From: Bifidobacterium castoris
GTDB taxonomy: Bacteria > Actinomycetota > Actinomycetes > Actinomycetales > Bifidobacteriaceae
DNA: 64,000 bases
NCBI RefSeq assembly: GCF_003952025.1
Contig: NZ_QXGI01000003.1
Location: 186,001-250,000 of the forward strand
Direction of reading: 5' to 3'
Position numbers and translations under genes: made by a program. This document shows positions 1 through 13,837 of the stretch, in pieces. The notes beneath the pieces were generated by a model. That model was not told the DNA's origin. It saw only the letters and a list, made by a program, of their open reading frames with translations, and ran no database searches. Position 1 is the stretch's first letter; each line of letters opens with the position of its first letter.

Positions 1-49
1 AGCCGACGAAAAACGAACGAAGATGTGGAGGTGCGCGTAGATTGGTGAT

Positions 50-1585
50 GTGCGTTTTTCCCGAAGAGTAGACATCGATGAACCAAATCCAATCGCGAAG
101 GCCGAGGCCGCGTTGAAGGCGCGGGGGATACGGCCGCTCGCGCTCAATGATTCGAATCCGACGCGGCATGGCCTGGCGCCGTCGTCGCTTCCGTCGGTCT
201 ACGCCGCCGAGCCGCGCGGACAGCGCTATGCGCGCGAGGCGATCGCCTCATACATCAACGCTTCCGTCGATTCCGGCGTCCTGGACTTCGCCGGCGAGCG
301 CATCGCGGCCGATGCGGCATGCGCGGCCGGCGTCGTCACGGGTGGCGCCGCCGGGACCGGCGCCCGTAAAACGGCGTATGCGGAGGATCGCATATATAAG
401 GACATGGGTGAAAGAACGCAGCGTGCCGCCGGTAGCGCAGATGCCGCCGGCGATGGTGATGCGGGCGTGAACGGGGCCGGCGGAGACGATGCCGCCGATA
501 AGGATTGCGCCGCCCGCGGCGGCAGAGCCGCCGGTGACGATGGTCGTGCCGTCGATAAGGATGGAGAAGGCGCTGCCGATGACGCCGATGACGATGCCGC
601 TGCCCGTAAGGAGGGGAAGTCGCGGGAGGCGGAAAGGCCGGCGGATGCCGACGATGTGTATCTGCTCAGTTCCACGTCGCAGGCGTATGCATGGCTGATG
701 AAGCTGCTGTGCGACGCCGGGGACGCAGTGCTCGCGCCGAAGCCCGGATATCCGCTCATCGAATCGATCGCACGGCTTGAATGCGTCGAGGCGCGCTTCT
801 ACCAGCTGCGTTTCGACGGCTCGTGGTTCATCGACATCCCGCAGATCGAACGGATGCTCGCCGAGGACACGGATCGTCGCATCCGGGCGATCGTCGTCAT
901 CAACCCGAACAACCCGACCGGCTCCTACATCAAGCCGGGGGAGCGTGAGGCGCTCGTCGCGCTGTGCATCCGATACGGGATCGCGATCATCGCCGACGAG
1001 GTGTTCTTCGACTACCCGTTGGAGCCGTTCGACGGCAACCGCAGGCTCAGCGGCGAGCGGCGCGTGCTCACCTTCGCGCTCGACGGATTCTCGAAGACGC
1101 TGGCCGCGCCGCATGCGAAGGTGGGATGGATCCGCGTGTCCGGACCCGCCGACGACGTGCGCGAGGCGCGGCGCCGACTCGACGTCATCGCCGACGACTT
1201 CCTGCCGATGAGCGAGCTCGTCGCCCGCGAGATTCCGACGATGCTGCGCGAGGCGCCCCGTCAGCTTGACGCCGTCGGCACGCGCATCCGCGCGAACCTG
1301 GCGACGCTGCACCGCATGCTCGACGGGGACGGCCTCGGCGTCGTCGACGTGCTGCGCGCCGAGGGCGGCTGGAACGTGCTGCTGCGTTTCCCCGGCGTCA
1401 TCGACGAGAACGACCTTGTGCTGTCGATGATCGACGACGCCTGTACGAGCGGGCAGCCGGGGTATTTCTTCGACATGGCGTCGAACGGCTACCTCGCGAT
1501 CTCGCTGCTGCCCGAAGCGCGGCGGTTCGAACGCAACGTCGCGACCGTGCTCGACGCGGTGCGTCAGCGGCTCGACATCGCCTGA
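50..1585 (+). CDS. PLP-dependent aminotransferase, class I/II fold, with a repeat-derived insert
   Basis: This 511-residue protein has the fold type I aminotransferase landmarks: NPNNPTG near residue 285, ADEVFFDY near 318, and the PLP-lysine segment SKTLAAPHAKVGW near 350. It should carry out a pyridoxal-phosphate transamination on an amino acid; the substrate cannot be read. The GTG start gives a normal N-terminus (RFSRRVDIDEPNP). The oddity is about 110 extra residues between roughly residues 95 and 205, rich in Ala, Gly, Asp and Arg and without any fold signature, encoded by an array of the dispersed motif described below. Family members are usually around 390-400 residues, so removing the insert restores normal length. 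The last 22 bases overlap the convergent ABC ATPase gene. The family call is firm; activity with this insert is unknown. Confidence 0.85.
   Translation: MRFSRRVDIDEPNPIAKAEAALKARGIRPLALNDSNPTRHGLAPSSLPSVYAAEPRGQRYAREAIASYINASVDSGVLDFAGERIAADAACAAGVVTGGAAGTGARKTAYAEDRIYKDMGERTQRAAGSADAAGDGDAGVNGAGGDDAADKDCAARGGRAAGDDGRAVDKDGEGAADDADDDAAARKEGKSREAERPADADDVYLLSSTSQAYAWLMKLLCDAGDAVLAPKPGYPLIESIARLECVEARFYQLRFDGSWFIDIPQIERMLAEDTDRRIRAIVVINPNNPTGSYIKPGEREALVALCIRYGIAIIADEVFFDYPLEPFDGNRRLSGERRVLTFALDGFSKTLAAPHAKVGWIRVSGPADDVREARRRLDVIADDFLPMSELVAREIPTMLREAPRQLDAVGTRIRANLATLHRMLDGDGLGVVDVLRAEGGWNVLLRFPGVIDENDLVLSMIDDACTSGQPGYFFDMASNGYLAISLLPEARRFERNVATVLDAVRQRLDIA
333..640. repeat. In-frame array of the dispersed GCCGCCCGTAAG-like motif inside the aminotransferase gene
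   Basis: Variants such as GCGCCCGTAAA, GCCGCCGGTAG, GCCGCCGATAAG, GCCGCCGGTGAC and GCTGCCCGTAAG follow one another, separated by short GC-rich spacers. They match the intergenic arrays elsewhere in the window. The reading frame stays open through all of them. Confidence 0.8.
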
Positions 1586-2370
1586 TATTTGCTGCGGATG
1601 AGCTGCGTGTAGAAGTCTGTCGCATGCTGCGGGTCGCCGTCGAAGACGATGTGCGCCTCGTCCATGACGAGCACACGCCGGATCTCGTAGCGTTCGTCGG
1701 CGATGAGTTCGACGTCGTGCGTCGTGAACACGACCGGCCTGCCGTAGCGGAACAGCCGTTGCGCGACATGCGCCGAGCTGATCTCGTCGAGGCCGCGCGT
1801 CGGTTCATCGGCGACGAGCATCGCCGGCGCATGGCAGCAGGCGACGGCCATCGCGAGCAGATGCAGCCGTTCGCCGTCGAGCGCGTCGAGCCGCATACGG
1901 CGCACGTCGCCCAGATCGAAGGCGGCGAGCAGGTCGCCGATGCGCGCGGCGCGCTCGGTCGGCGGCACATGGTGGCGTTCGAGATAGCCGTCGAGCGCGT
2001 CCTCGAGGGATTTCGCACGCTGGAAGTGCGCGCGCACATGGTCGAGGCTGACATAGCCGATCGCCGATCGGATGACCGTACGGTCGGCGCGGCGCGACAG
2101 GTCGCGCGGCTCGCCGTCGACGGCGTAGTCGACGACGCCGGACGTCGGCGACTCCTGTGCGCCGATCATCCGGATGAGCGTCGATTTGCCGGCGCCGTTG
2201 AGTCCGATGACGGCCACGTTGCCGCCGTCGTGCGTGATGCGCAGGTCGGTGGGTTCGCAGCCGACCGCGCCGTCCGCGTAGACATAGCCGGCGCCGCGCA
2301 GACCGATGTCGACGGTCTCGGCGGGCGGCCGGCGTCGGCGGGAGGGGAACAACGAATCGAAAACGCTCAT
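1564..2370 (-). CDS. ABC transporter ATP-binding protein (orphan)
   Basis: A 268-residue ATPase with Walker A GLNGAGKST near residue 57, a degenerate signature segment (LDALDGERLHLLAMA in place of LSGGQ), Walker B MLVADEP and an H-loop TTHD. It should hydrolyse ATP at the cytoplasmic face to drive a transporter, but no membrane partner is adjacent. The general layout resembles the CbiO/EcfA-like group, which is only a resemblance. The ATG at 2370 (MSVFDSLFPSRRRR) starts the conserved part; an in-frame ATG at 2397 is the alternative, and neither has a strong ribosome binding site. The 3' end overlaps the convergent aminotransferase gene by 22 bases. Confidence 0.75.
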   Translation of the reverse strand: MSVFDSLFPSRRRRPPAETVDIGLRGAGYVYADGAVGCEPTDLRITHDGGNVAVIGLNGAGKSTLIRMIGAQESPTSGVVDYAVDGEPRDLSRRADRTVIRSAIGYVSLDHVRAHFQRAKSLEDALDGYLERHHVPPTERAARIGDLLAAFDLGDVRRMRLDALDGERLHLLAMAVACCHAPAMLVADEPTRGLDEISSAHVAQRLFRYGRPVVFTTHDVELIADERYEIRRVLVMDEAHIVFDGDPQHATDFYTQLIRSKYQAMSSR

Positions 2371-2486
2371 GCGGCCATTGTATCCATGCGTGTCCATGCG
2401 TCGCCGCCGTTTGCGCCCGTGGGCGTTACCGGGCGCTCCGCATTCACCGTCGGCGGATGACGCCGCCGGTGGCGAAGCGCGGCGAT

Positions 2487-2517
2487 GCCGTCGGTGACGA
2501 CGGGCGTCACCGACGGC
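2487..2517 (-). terminator. Perfect 13-bp hairpin downstream of the membrane protein gene
   Basis: GCCGTCGGTGACG and its exact reverse complement flank a 5-base loop. It lies 53-83 bases past the stop of the minus-strand membrane protein gene. There is no T-tract, so it may be a processed 3' end or a repeat-derived hairpin and not a classical terminator. Variants of the dispersed motif (GTTACCGGGCG, GCCGCCGGTGGC) are next to it. Confidence 0.4.
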
Positions 2518-2569
2518 GCAATGCAAGGCGCCGCCCCGTGGATGCAAGGCGACCCCGCGCCTTTTGCGG

Positions 2570-4714
2570 CTACGGCAGCGCGAACCAGCTGCGCACGCGG
2601 TGGAAGAGCGCCGGGTCATTGGCGACGAGCATGTCGTCGCGGCCGACGACGAAGCAGGAGGCGATGGCGAACACGAGCGCCGCGCATACGACGATCGCGA
2701 CGGGCGCGCGCGTCCACGGCCATCGGCGCATCATCAGCGCGACGACGGGCACGGCGGCCACCATGAACAGCCATCCGAAATCGGCGATGTAACGCCATCC
2801 GAGGCCGCCGACGAACGCGTCGAAGACGACGAGGAGGGCCGCGAGCGCAAGCGCAGTGGCGAGCGTCGGCCACCAGACGCCGCAACGGCGGCGCACGGCG
2901 GGCCACGGCAGCGCGAAAGCGCACAGCGCGAGCGGCATCAACGCGAACAGGCCGCCGACGCACGGCTCGGTGAACGACCAGCGCGGCAACGGCGTCGGCG
3001 ACAATGCGAGGAATGGGAACGCGTCGGTGAGCCGCGGCGGCAGGAACAGGTAGTAGAAGACGGTCAGCGGCATGTTCTCGGCCGGCGTGTGGAAGCGCGT
3101 CATGTCGGTGACGGTGAGCTGGTAGGCGTTGCCGAAGTCGAAGGGCGACGCGAAGCGCAGCTGGTTGTAGACGAGGACCGGCGCCGTCACGGCGAGCGCG
3201 GGGAGCAGCAGCGCGGCGCCGAGACGCGCGATGCGCCCGCGCCGGCGCCCCCGTGCCGCGCGGCGCAGGTCGGGCAGGAACAGCGGCAGCGCGAACAGCG
3301 CCGTGAACGCGAAGGTCGGACGGCATCCGATCGTCGCCGCGATGCACAGCGCGCCCCAGGCGACGCGTGCCATCGAGACGATCCGCAATGTGCGCGGGGC
3401 GTCCCCGCCGCCGCCTTCCGTGCGCACGGCGCCGAGCCACAGCCACAGGCCGAGCATCGCAAGCAGCAGGCCCGAGGAGAAGGGGACCGAGTAGAAGTTC
3501 GTGCGGAACCACAGATACGGCAGGTTCGCGCCGAGCATCATCGCGATGCACAGCAGCGCGGCGCCGGCGAGCGATGTGCGCGGCGCGACGAGTCCGAGCA
3601 GGCGGATGACGAGCAGGCAGGCGACGACGCTCACGCCGGCCATCAGCCACAGCTGCGCGCAGGTCGTCGGCAGCATGAGGCCGCCGGGCGTGAACCATGA
3701 GGTGACGAGGCGGAACGGCGCGAACAGCGCCACCGCGGGCAGCACGCCGAAATACGAGTACCAGCGGCCGTCATGGAACGCGTGGTCCCAGTAGATCGGC
3801 GTCACGCCGTCGGCGAGCATGCGCGCGCGTGAGGCGGCGTCATAGGGATCGGCGGCGCCGGCGAGCTCGTCGGGGACGGGAAGGTCGAGCCAGACGCGGC
3901 CGTGCAGCAGCGCGTCGGCGAGATGGCCGTACTGGTCGAAGTCGAAGGTGTAGCCACCGTCCTTGTGGAAGACGAGCGGCTGCTGCGCGTAGCCGATGAT
4001 CATGACGCTGCGGACGACGACGTAGACGCCGAGCGCGCCGGCGGCCAGCGCGAAGGCGAGCCGCTGACGCCGGCTCGAGACGTCCAGCGCGACGCCCCAC
4101 AGTCCGGTCGACGGCAGTAGCAGGATGACGAAGGCGGCGAGGACCGCCATCGCCGCGACGCGCGCCCAGTCGAAGACGAAGGGCACGCGCACGTTCGCGC
4201 GGAAGTTCTCGATCGGCACGAGCGTGCCGCGCGGCTCCTCGATCCAGATGCGCACAAGGCCCCGCGCGGGCGCGCGGAACAGCAGCGCCGACGGCGTCGC
4301 CGGCGAGACGGTGACGGACGGGGAACGCATGTCCCAGCCGTCGCCGTCTCGCGTCGCCAGCCGCAGATGGACGGTGGAGACGACGTCGTCGCCGCGCGCG
4401 CCGTCGCTCACGGCCTGCACATGCGTCGCCGGCGTCGCGTCGGCGCGCCAGTATTCGCTGCTGCCGTCCGCCTTCACCTCGACATAGGCGCCGGCGGGAT
4501 CGCGCACCTCGAGCAGCCCCTGCGCGGTGCGCGACAGTCCCGGGCCGAGGGCGTTGGCGGCCGACGCGGAATCGGTGGACGCGCCGATCGAGCGCCAGTG
4601 CGCGAGATTGCACACGACGCATTCGACGATGAGGACGAGCGCGAGCGCGACGAGCGCGGAACGCAGGACGCGCATCGGACGCGGCCGATGACCAGAGCGG
4701 GAAATCACAGCCAT
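2570..4714 (-). CDS. Large polytopic membrane protein, function unknown
   Basis: About 714 residues. An N-terminal membrane segment (VLRSALVALALVLIVECVV) is followed by an outside domain of about 170 residues, then around ten hydrophobic helices, with segments such as YIADFGWLFMVAAVPVVALMM near the C-terminus. The arrangement recalls polytopic GT-C-type glycosyltransferases or surface-glycan membrane proteins. I see no diagnostic catalytic motif, so no function is assigned. Start at 4714 (MAVISRSGH) is used; MRVLRS at 4675 is an equally good start and would begin right at the first helix. It is divergent from the next gene, with about 50 bases between starts. Confidence 0.65.
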   Translation of the reverse strand: MAVISRSGHRPRPMRVLRSALVALALVLIVECVVCNLAHWRSIGASTDSASAANALGPGLSRTAQGLLEVRDPAGAYVEVKADGSSEYWRADATPATHVQAVSDGARGDDVVSTVHLRLATRDGDGWDMRSPSVTVSPATPSALLFRAPARGLVRIWIEEPRGTLVPIENFRANVRVPFVFDWARVAAMAVLAAFVILLLPSTGLWGVALDVSSRRQRLAFALAAGALGVYVVVRSVMIIGYAQQPLVFHKDGGYTFDFDQYGHLADALLHGRVWLDLPVPDELAGAADPYDAASRARMLADGVTPIYWDHAFHDGRWYSYFGVLPAVALFAPFRLVTSWFTPGGLMLPTTCAQLWLMAGVSVVACLLVIRLLGLVAPRTSLAGAALLCIAMMLGANLPYLWFRTNFYSVPFSSGLLLAMLGLWLWLGAVRTEGGGGDAPRTLRIVSMARVAWGALCIAATIGCRPTFAFTALFALPLFLPDLRRAARGRRRGRIARLGAALLLPALAVTAPVLVYNQLRFASPFDFGNAYQLTVTDMTRFHTPAENMPLTVFYYLFLPPRLTDAFPFLALSPTPLPRWSFTEPCVGGLFALMPLALCAFALPWPAVRRRCGVWWPTLATALALAALLVVFDAFVGGLGWRYIADFGWLFMVAAVPVVALMMRRWPWTRAPVAIVVCAALVFAIASCFVVGRDDMLVANDPALFHRVRSWFALP

Positions 4715-4751
4715 TATTCTAACGGCACCATGGGTATCGGCGGAGACGTTG

Positions 4752-4757
4752 TACATT
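4752..4757 (+). promoter_or_regulatory. Possible -10 element (TACATT) for a leaderless transcript
   Basis: TACATT lies six bases before the ATG at 4764, the spacing expected when transcription starts at or next to the start codon, as is common in actinobacteria. A TAGAAT on the opposite strand at 4715-4720 could serve the divergent membrane protein gene if it starts at 4675. Confidence 0.35.
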
Positions 4758-4763
4758 AGTCGT

Positions 4764-10845
<6,082 letters not shown>

Positions 10846-11103
10846 CGGGCGCGCGATGCCGATGCGACGGCTCCGCGTCGTCGGCGTCGGCATCGGCATC
10901 GACGGCGGGTCCTCCCGCGTGGCGTCGGGACGTCGTAGGCGCCGCGATATGCGTGCGGCCGACGCGCGCATGGGCGGGACGGCTTGCTCATGGATGATGC
11001 ATATGCGTGGGTGACGGAACTAACGGCGCAGTTGTCTTCGTCGCCCGACGTCGCCTGACCGGGACGACGGGCGACGCTGATGACGTCGGCGACGGCAGCC
11101 GTG

Positions 11104-12390
11104 TCAGCGTGGATCGTCGGCGGCCGACGAGGGATAGGCGTCGATGAGCGTGCGCGCGAGGCGGACGAAGGTGTCGCCGAAGTCGTCGTCGCGCAGCGTG
11201 CCGTCCTCGTTGAGCACGGCCGGACGGCCTTCGCTTTCGCCAATCTCGCGGATGCGCGGATCGAGCGGCAGCCGGGCGAGCAGCGGCACGTCGTGGCCGA
11301 GCGCGTGCGACAGCTGCTCGCTGACGCGTTCGCCGCCGCCGGCTCCGAAGATCTCGAGCCGTTCGCCGGCATGCTCGAAATAGCTCATGTTCTCGACGAC
11401 GCCGCGCACCTGCATCGGCACCTGCAGCGCGACGAGCCCCGAACGCACGGCGATGTCGGACGCGGAGGGCTGCGGCGTCGTGACGACGACGAGTTCGGCG
11501 TTCGGCAGCGCCTGCGCGACGGAGATCGCCATGTCGCCGGTGCCGGGGGCCAGATCGAGGATGAGCACATCCGGCTCGCCCCACCACACGTCGGCGAGGA
11601 ACTGTTCGAGGGAGCGCTGCAGACGCGGGCCTCGCCACAGGATCGCGCGGTCGGAGCCTGCGAACATGCCGATCGACATGAGCTTGACACCCCATGACGT
11701 GACCGGCATCAGCATGCCGTTGAGATTCGTCGGCTGGCTGTGCACGCCGAAGAGGCGAGGCAGTGAGAATCCGTAGATGTCGGCGTCGATCGCCGCCGTG
11801 TCGTAGCCGAGCGCGGCGAAGGTGGCCGCGAGGTTCGCGGAGATCGACGATTTGCCGACGCCGCCCTTGCCGGACGCGATCGCGAAGATGCGGGTCTTGG
11901 TGCCGGGCTTGTTGAACGGGTTCTCGCGGCGCGCGGCCTTGAGGTCGCTGACGAGCGCGTGCAGTTTCTCGTCGGACATCGTGCCGACGTTGATGCGCGG
12001 CGTGAGCCTCGCGTACGGGTAGCTCGCCACCGCCTGCTCGATCTGCGCGGCGAGCTGGTCGGACAACGGGCATCCCGGCACGGTCAGCTCGACGTCGACG
12101 ACGACGTCATAGGCGCGGTCTGTCGTGCCGTATTCATCGCTACGGGCGGCATCCTCGGAATCGTCATGGGCGGTCCCCGGATCGTTACGGGCGGCATCGT
12201 TGAGGCCGTCGCCCGTAAGCGCGGGGGAGGCGCTGCCGGTAACAGCGGGGAACGGGGCGTCGGAGGTCGGAATGACGGTGACGTTGGCGATCATTCCCAA
12301 TTGCGTCACGGAACGACCCAATTCGGGGTCGATGACGTGATCCAGACGTTCCAACACGGCGTGTTCAATGATCGTCGTCTCATCGTTCAT
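11104..12390 (-). CDS. mrp: Mrp/ApbC family iron-sulfur cluster carrier ATPase
   Basis: A 428-residue P-loop protein that carries Fe-S clusters to target apoproteins in the cytoplasm. The N-terminus is a MIP18/DUF59 domain (HVIDPELGRSVTQLGMI, then VVDVELTVPGCPLSDQL). The deviant Walker A GKGGVGKSS lies near residue 173, followed by the ParA/MinD-like core (DADIYGFSLPRLFG, LILDLAPGTGD). Start ATG 12390 has AGAAAGG upstream. Residues about 43-88 are a low-complexity insert (ALTGDGLNDAARNDPG and following) that splits the DUF59 domain and is encoded by copies of the dispersed motif. The roughly 260 bases between this gene and ligA hold only GC-rich dyads. Confidence 0.92.
   Translation of the reverse strand: MNDETTIIEHAVLERLDHVIDPELGRSVTQLGMIANVTVIPTSDAPFPAVTGSASPALTGDGLNDAARNDPGTAHDDSEDAARSDEYGTTDRAYDVVVDVELTVPGCPLSDQLAAQIEQAVASYPYARLTPRINVGTMSDEKLHALVSDLKAARRENPFNKPGTKTRIFAIASGKGGVGKSSISANLAATFAALGYDTAAIDADIYGFSLPRLFGVHSQPTNLNGMLMPVTSWGVKLMSIGMFAGSDRAILWRGPRLQRSLEQFLADVWWGEPDVLILDLAPGTGDMAISVAQALPNAELVVVTTPQPSASDIAVRSGLVALQVPMQVRGVVENMSYFEHAGERLEIFGAGGGERVSEQLSHALGHDVPLLARLPLDPRIREIGESEGRPAVLNEDGTLRDDDFGDTFVRLARTLIDAYPSSAADDPR
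12130..12250. repeat. Dispersed-motif units inside the mrp reading frame
   Basis: CTACGGGCGGC (about 12140), TCATGGGCGG (about 12163), GTTACGGGCGGC (about 12184), GTCGCCCGTAAG (about 12208) and GCTGCCGGTAAC (about 12232) occur within about 110 bases. Two orientations are mixed and the frame stays open. Confidence 0.8.
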
Positions 12391-12508
12391 TCGATTTCGA
12401 TGCCTTTCTGCATGGAGGGGAAGGATCCCGCCGAGGATTTCGCCGGGGTTGGGACAAGGCCCCACTGTATTGCATGCGGGTCGGACGCGCCAGAGGCGAA
12501 CGGGACGG

Positions 12509-12552
12509 AAACGGGCGGCGCGGTCCGGGAAGGACGGATCGCGCCGCCCGCA
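12509..12552 (-). terminator. GC-rich hairpin downstream of the ykoE paralogue
   Basis: The arms ACGGGCGGCGCGGTCCG and CGGATCGCGCCGCCCGC pair almost perfectly, about 100 bases past the stop of the minus-strand ykoE paralogue. Only a short T-run follows. The stem contains the dispersed-motif core GGGCGGC. Confidence 0.5.
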
Positions 12553-12650
12553 GCTTCGGATGAGAAAGAGGTCGTGTTAGCCGGATGCCGCCCGTACGCA
12601 CGGTACGCGCATGCGTCGGCGCCTACGGGCAGCCCGGCGGGGAACGGACG

Positions 12651-13256
12651 TCATCGGCGTCCGGAGGCGAAATGGTCGAGCGCGCCGGTTTTCATCAGCA
12701 TCCGGTAGAGCATCCAGCTCAGACCGCCCACGATGAGCGCGCCGGAGACCACCGACGTGGCCAGATAGACGCTTGCGCGCAGCGCGCCCCAGCCGGGATT
12801 CGTGATCCAGTAGTAGACGCCGCAGCCGAGTCCCGCCAATGCTCCCGAAAGCATCGCGCTCGCCAGATTCCACACTCGGTAGGCGAGCAGAGCGAAACCG
12901 AGCTCGGCGCCGATCCCCTGCATGATGCCGACGACAAGTGAACCGCCTGCGCCCCACTGGTTGCCGAGCAGCAGTTCAAGCATCGCCGCGACGGTCTCCG
13001 CATACAACGCCGCGCCGGGTTTGCGAATGATGATGGCCGCAAGCGGGCCTGCGAACAGCCAGAACGCGTTGAGGATGCCCTCGAATCCGGGAGTGACGGC
13101 GCCGAACAGCGTCAGCGGCGCGGTGCAGATGAAATCCCACACCCAGAAGACGAGTCCGGATGAGGCGGCGATGGCGGTGGCGGTCACCAGGTCGACGACG
13201 CGCCATCGGCGTGACATATACGGGATGCGGGCGGCGTCGGTTTTGATATCGGTCAT
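12651..13256 (-). CDS. ECF transporter substrate-binding membrane component, YkoE family (second copy)
   Basis: A 201-residue membrane protein with about five hydrophobic segments that closely resembles the YkoE at 29732 (shared FAGPLAAIIIRKPGAALYAE, GAELGFALLAYRVWNL, KTGALDHFASGRR). YkoE-type S components bind thiamine or its pyrimidine precursor HMP and dock with a shared ATPase/T-component module. No module genes adjoin this copy, so it probably shares the YkoDC protein encoded at 30963. ATG 13256 has AAGGAAAGG upstream. A TPP riboswitch in its leader supports the substrate class. Called ykoE-like, with no symbol given, because it is the orphan copy. Confidence 0.85.
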   Translation of the reverse strand: MTDIKTDAARIPYMSRRWRVVDLVTATAIAASSGLVFWVWDFICTAPLTLFGAVTPGFEGILNAFWLFAGPLAAIIIRKPGAALYAETVAAMLELLLGNQWGAGGSLVVGIMQGIGAELGFALLAYRVWNLASAMLSGALAGLGCGVYYWITNPGWGALRASVYLATSVVSGALIVGGLSWMLYRMLMKTGALDHFASGRR

Positions 13257-13260
13257 GGAA

Positions 13261-13297
13261 GTGCCTTTCCTTGTCACATGCAGATGATGGAAGGCAC
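13261..13297 (-). promoter_or_regulatory. Shine-Dalgarno sequestering hairpin (riboswitch expression platform)
   Basis: On the minus strand GTGCCTTCC pairs with GGAAAGGCAC, which contains the ribosome binding site. The upstream GCACGG at the riboswitch 3' end can instead pair with CCGTGC. The same arrangement is present in the leader at 29655-29726. Confidence 0.6.
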
Positions 13298-13305
13298 GGG
13301 GAAAG

Positions 13306-13396
13306 AGACGTCCGTGCGTCGGCATTACCCGATTCACGTTCATGCGGTCGAAGCTTGTGCTTCCTCTCAGCCTGCTTGGCAAGCCCCCGTGTCCGC
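13306..13396 (-). promoter_or_regulatory. TPP (THI-box) riboswitch controlling the ykoE paralogue
   Basis: The minus strand shows the TPP aptamer signature in order: ACACGGGGGCTTG, GGCTGAGAGGAAGC, CTTCGACCGCATGAACGTGA, GGGTAATGCCGACGCACGG. It matches the second riboswitch at 29553 almost base for base in the conserved parts. It would lower expression when thiamine pyrophosphate is abundant. Confidence 0.92.
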
Positions 13397-13498
13397 ATCC
13401 AGTAAAGCAGGGACTGTGCACTTTCGCCGTTCGAACGGATTGCAGGACGTCGGCGGTGCGGATGACCGATGGAGGAACGACGGCCCAATGAGAAGGAC

Positions 13499-13740
13499 GC
13501 TGCCTGTAACGAAGGCGCCGCCCGTAGGAGAGTGCGGCCGATAGGCGGGCGCTACCCGTAAGGAGTGCCGCCGGTAGAAAGAGTGCCGCCCATGGGGGAA
13601 TGCCGCCCGTAAGAGGACGCCGTCCGTGGGAGAGGGCTGCCGATAGAGAAAGTGCCGCCCATAGAAGCGGTAGAAGAACAAGTGCTGCACCCGTACAGGG
13701 CATGCCGGCCATAGGGGAGGAGGATTGCGCTTACGGGCGG
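13499..13740. repeat. Tandem array of degenerate dispersed-motif units, 16-18 bp period
   Basis: Ten units starting at 13499, 13517, 13534, 13551, 13567, 13585, 13602, 13619, 13636 and 13654 share GCYGCCCRTAGG-like cores with purine-rich GAGAGT spacers. Two looser units follow at about 13684 and 13704, and an inverted unit (CTTACGGGCGGCC) at about 13729. The array lies between the glnA terminator and the leader of the ykoE paralogue. No reading frame is credible here. Confidence 0.85.
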
Positions 13741-13775
13741 CCGAGAGAGAAAGCGGGAGGTATGACGGCGACGAT

Positions 13776-13815
13776 GGAAAAAACGGGCGGCACCGGAAGG
13801 GTGCCGCCCGTTTTG
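13776..13815 (-). terminator. Intrinsic terminator of glnA
   Basis: ACGGGCGGCACC and GGTGCCGCCCGT form a 12-bp stem with a short loop (CCTTC region), and on the minus strand a run of six T follows. It starts 23 bases past the glnA stop. Each stem arm equals one unit of the dispersed motif. Confidence 0.9.
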
Positions 13816-13837
13816 CTCTCATCGGATCCGGGAAGGA

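Noticed and set aside
2371-2619. N-terminal extension of the ABC ATPase up to 2619
   Set aside because: The extra residues are Arg/Ala/Gly low complexity translated from motif-like DNA; the conserved protein starts at 2370.
13499-13740. Possible CRISPR array
   Set aside because: Units are 16-18 bp, degenerate, with no unique 30-bp spacers and no cas genes in the window.
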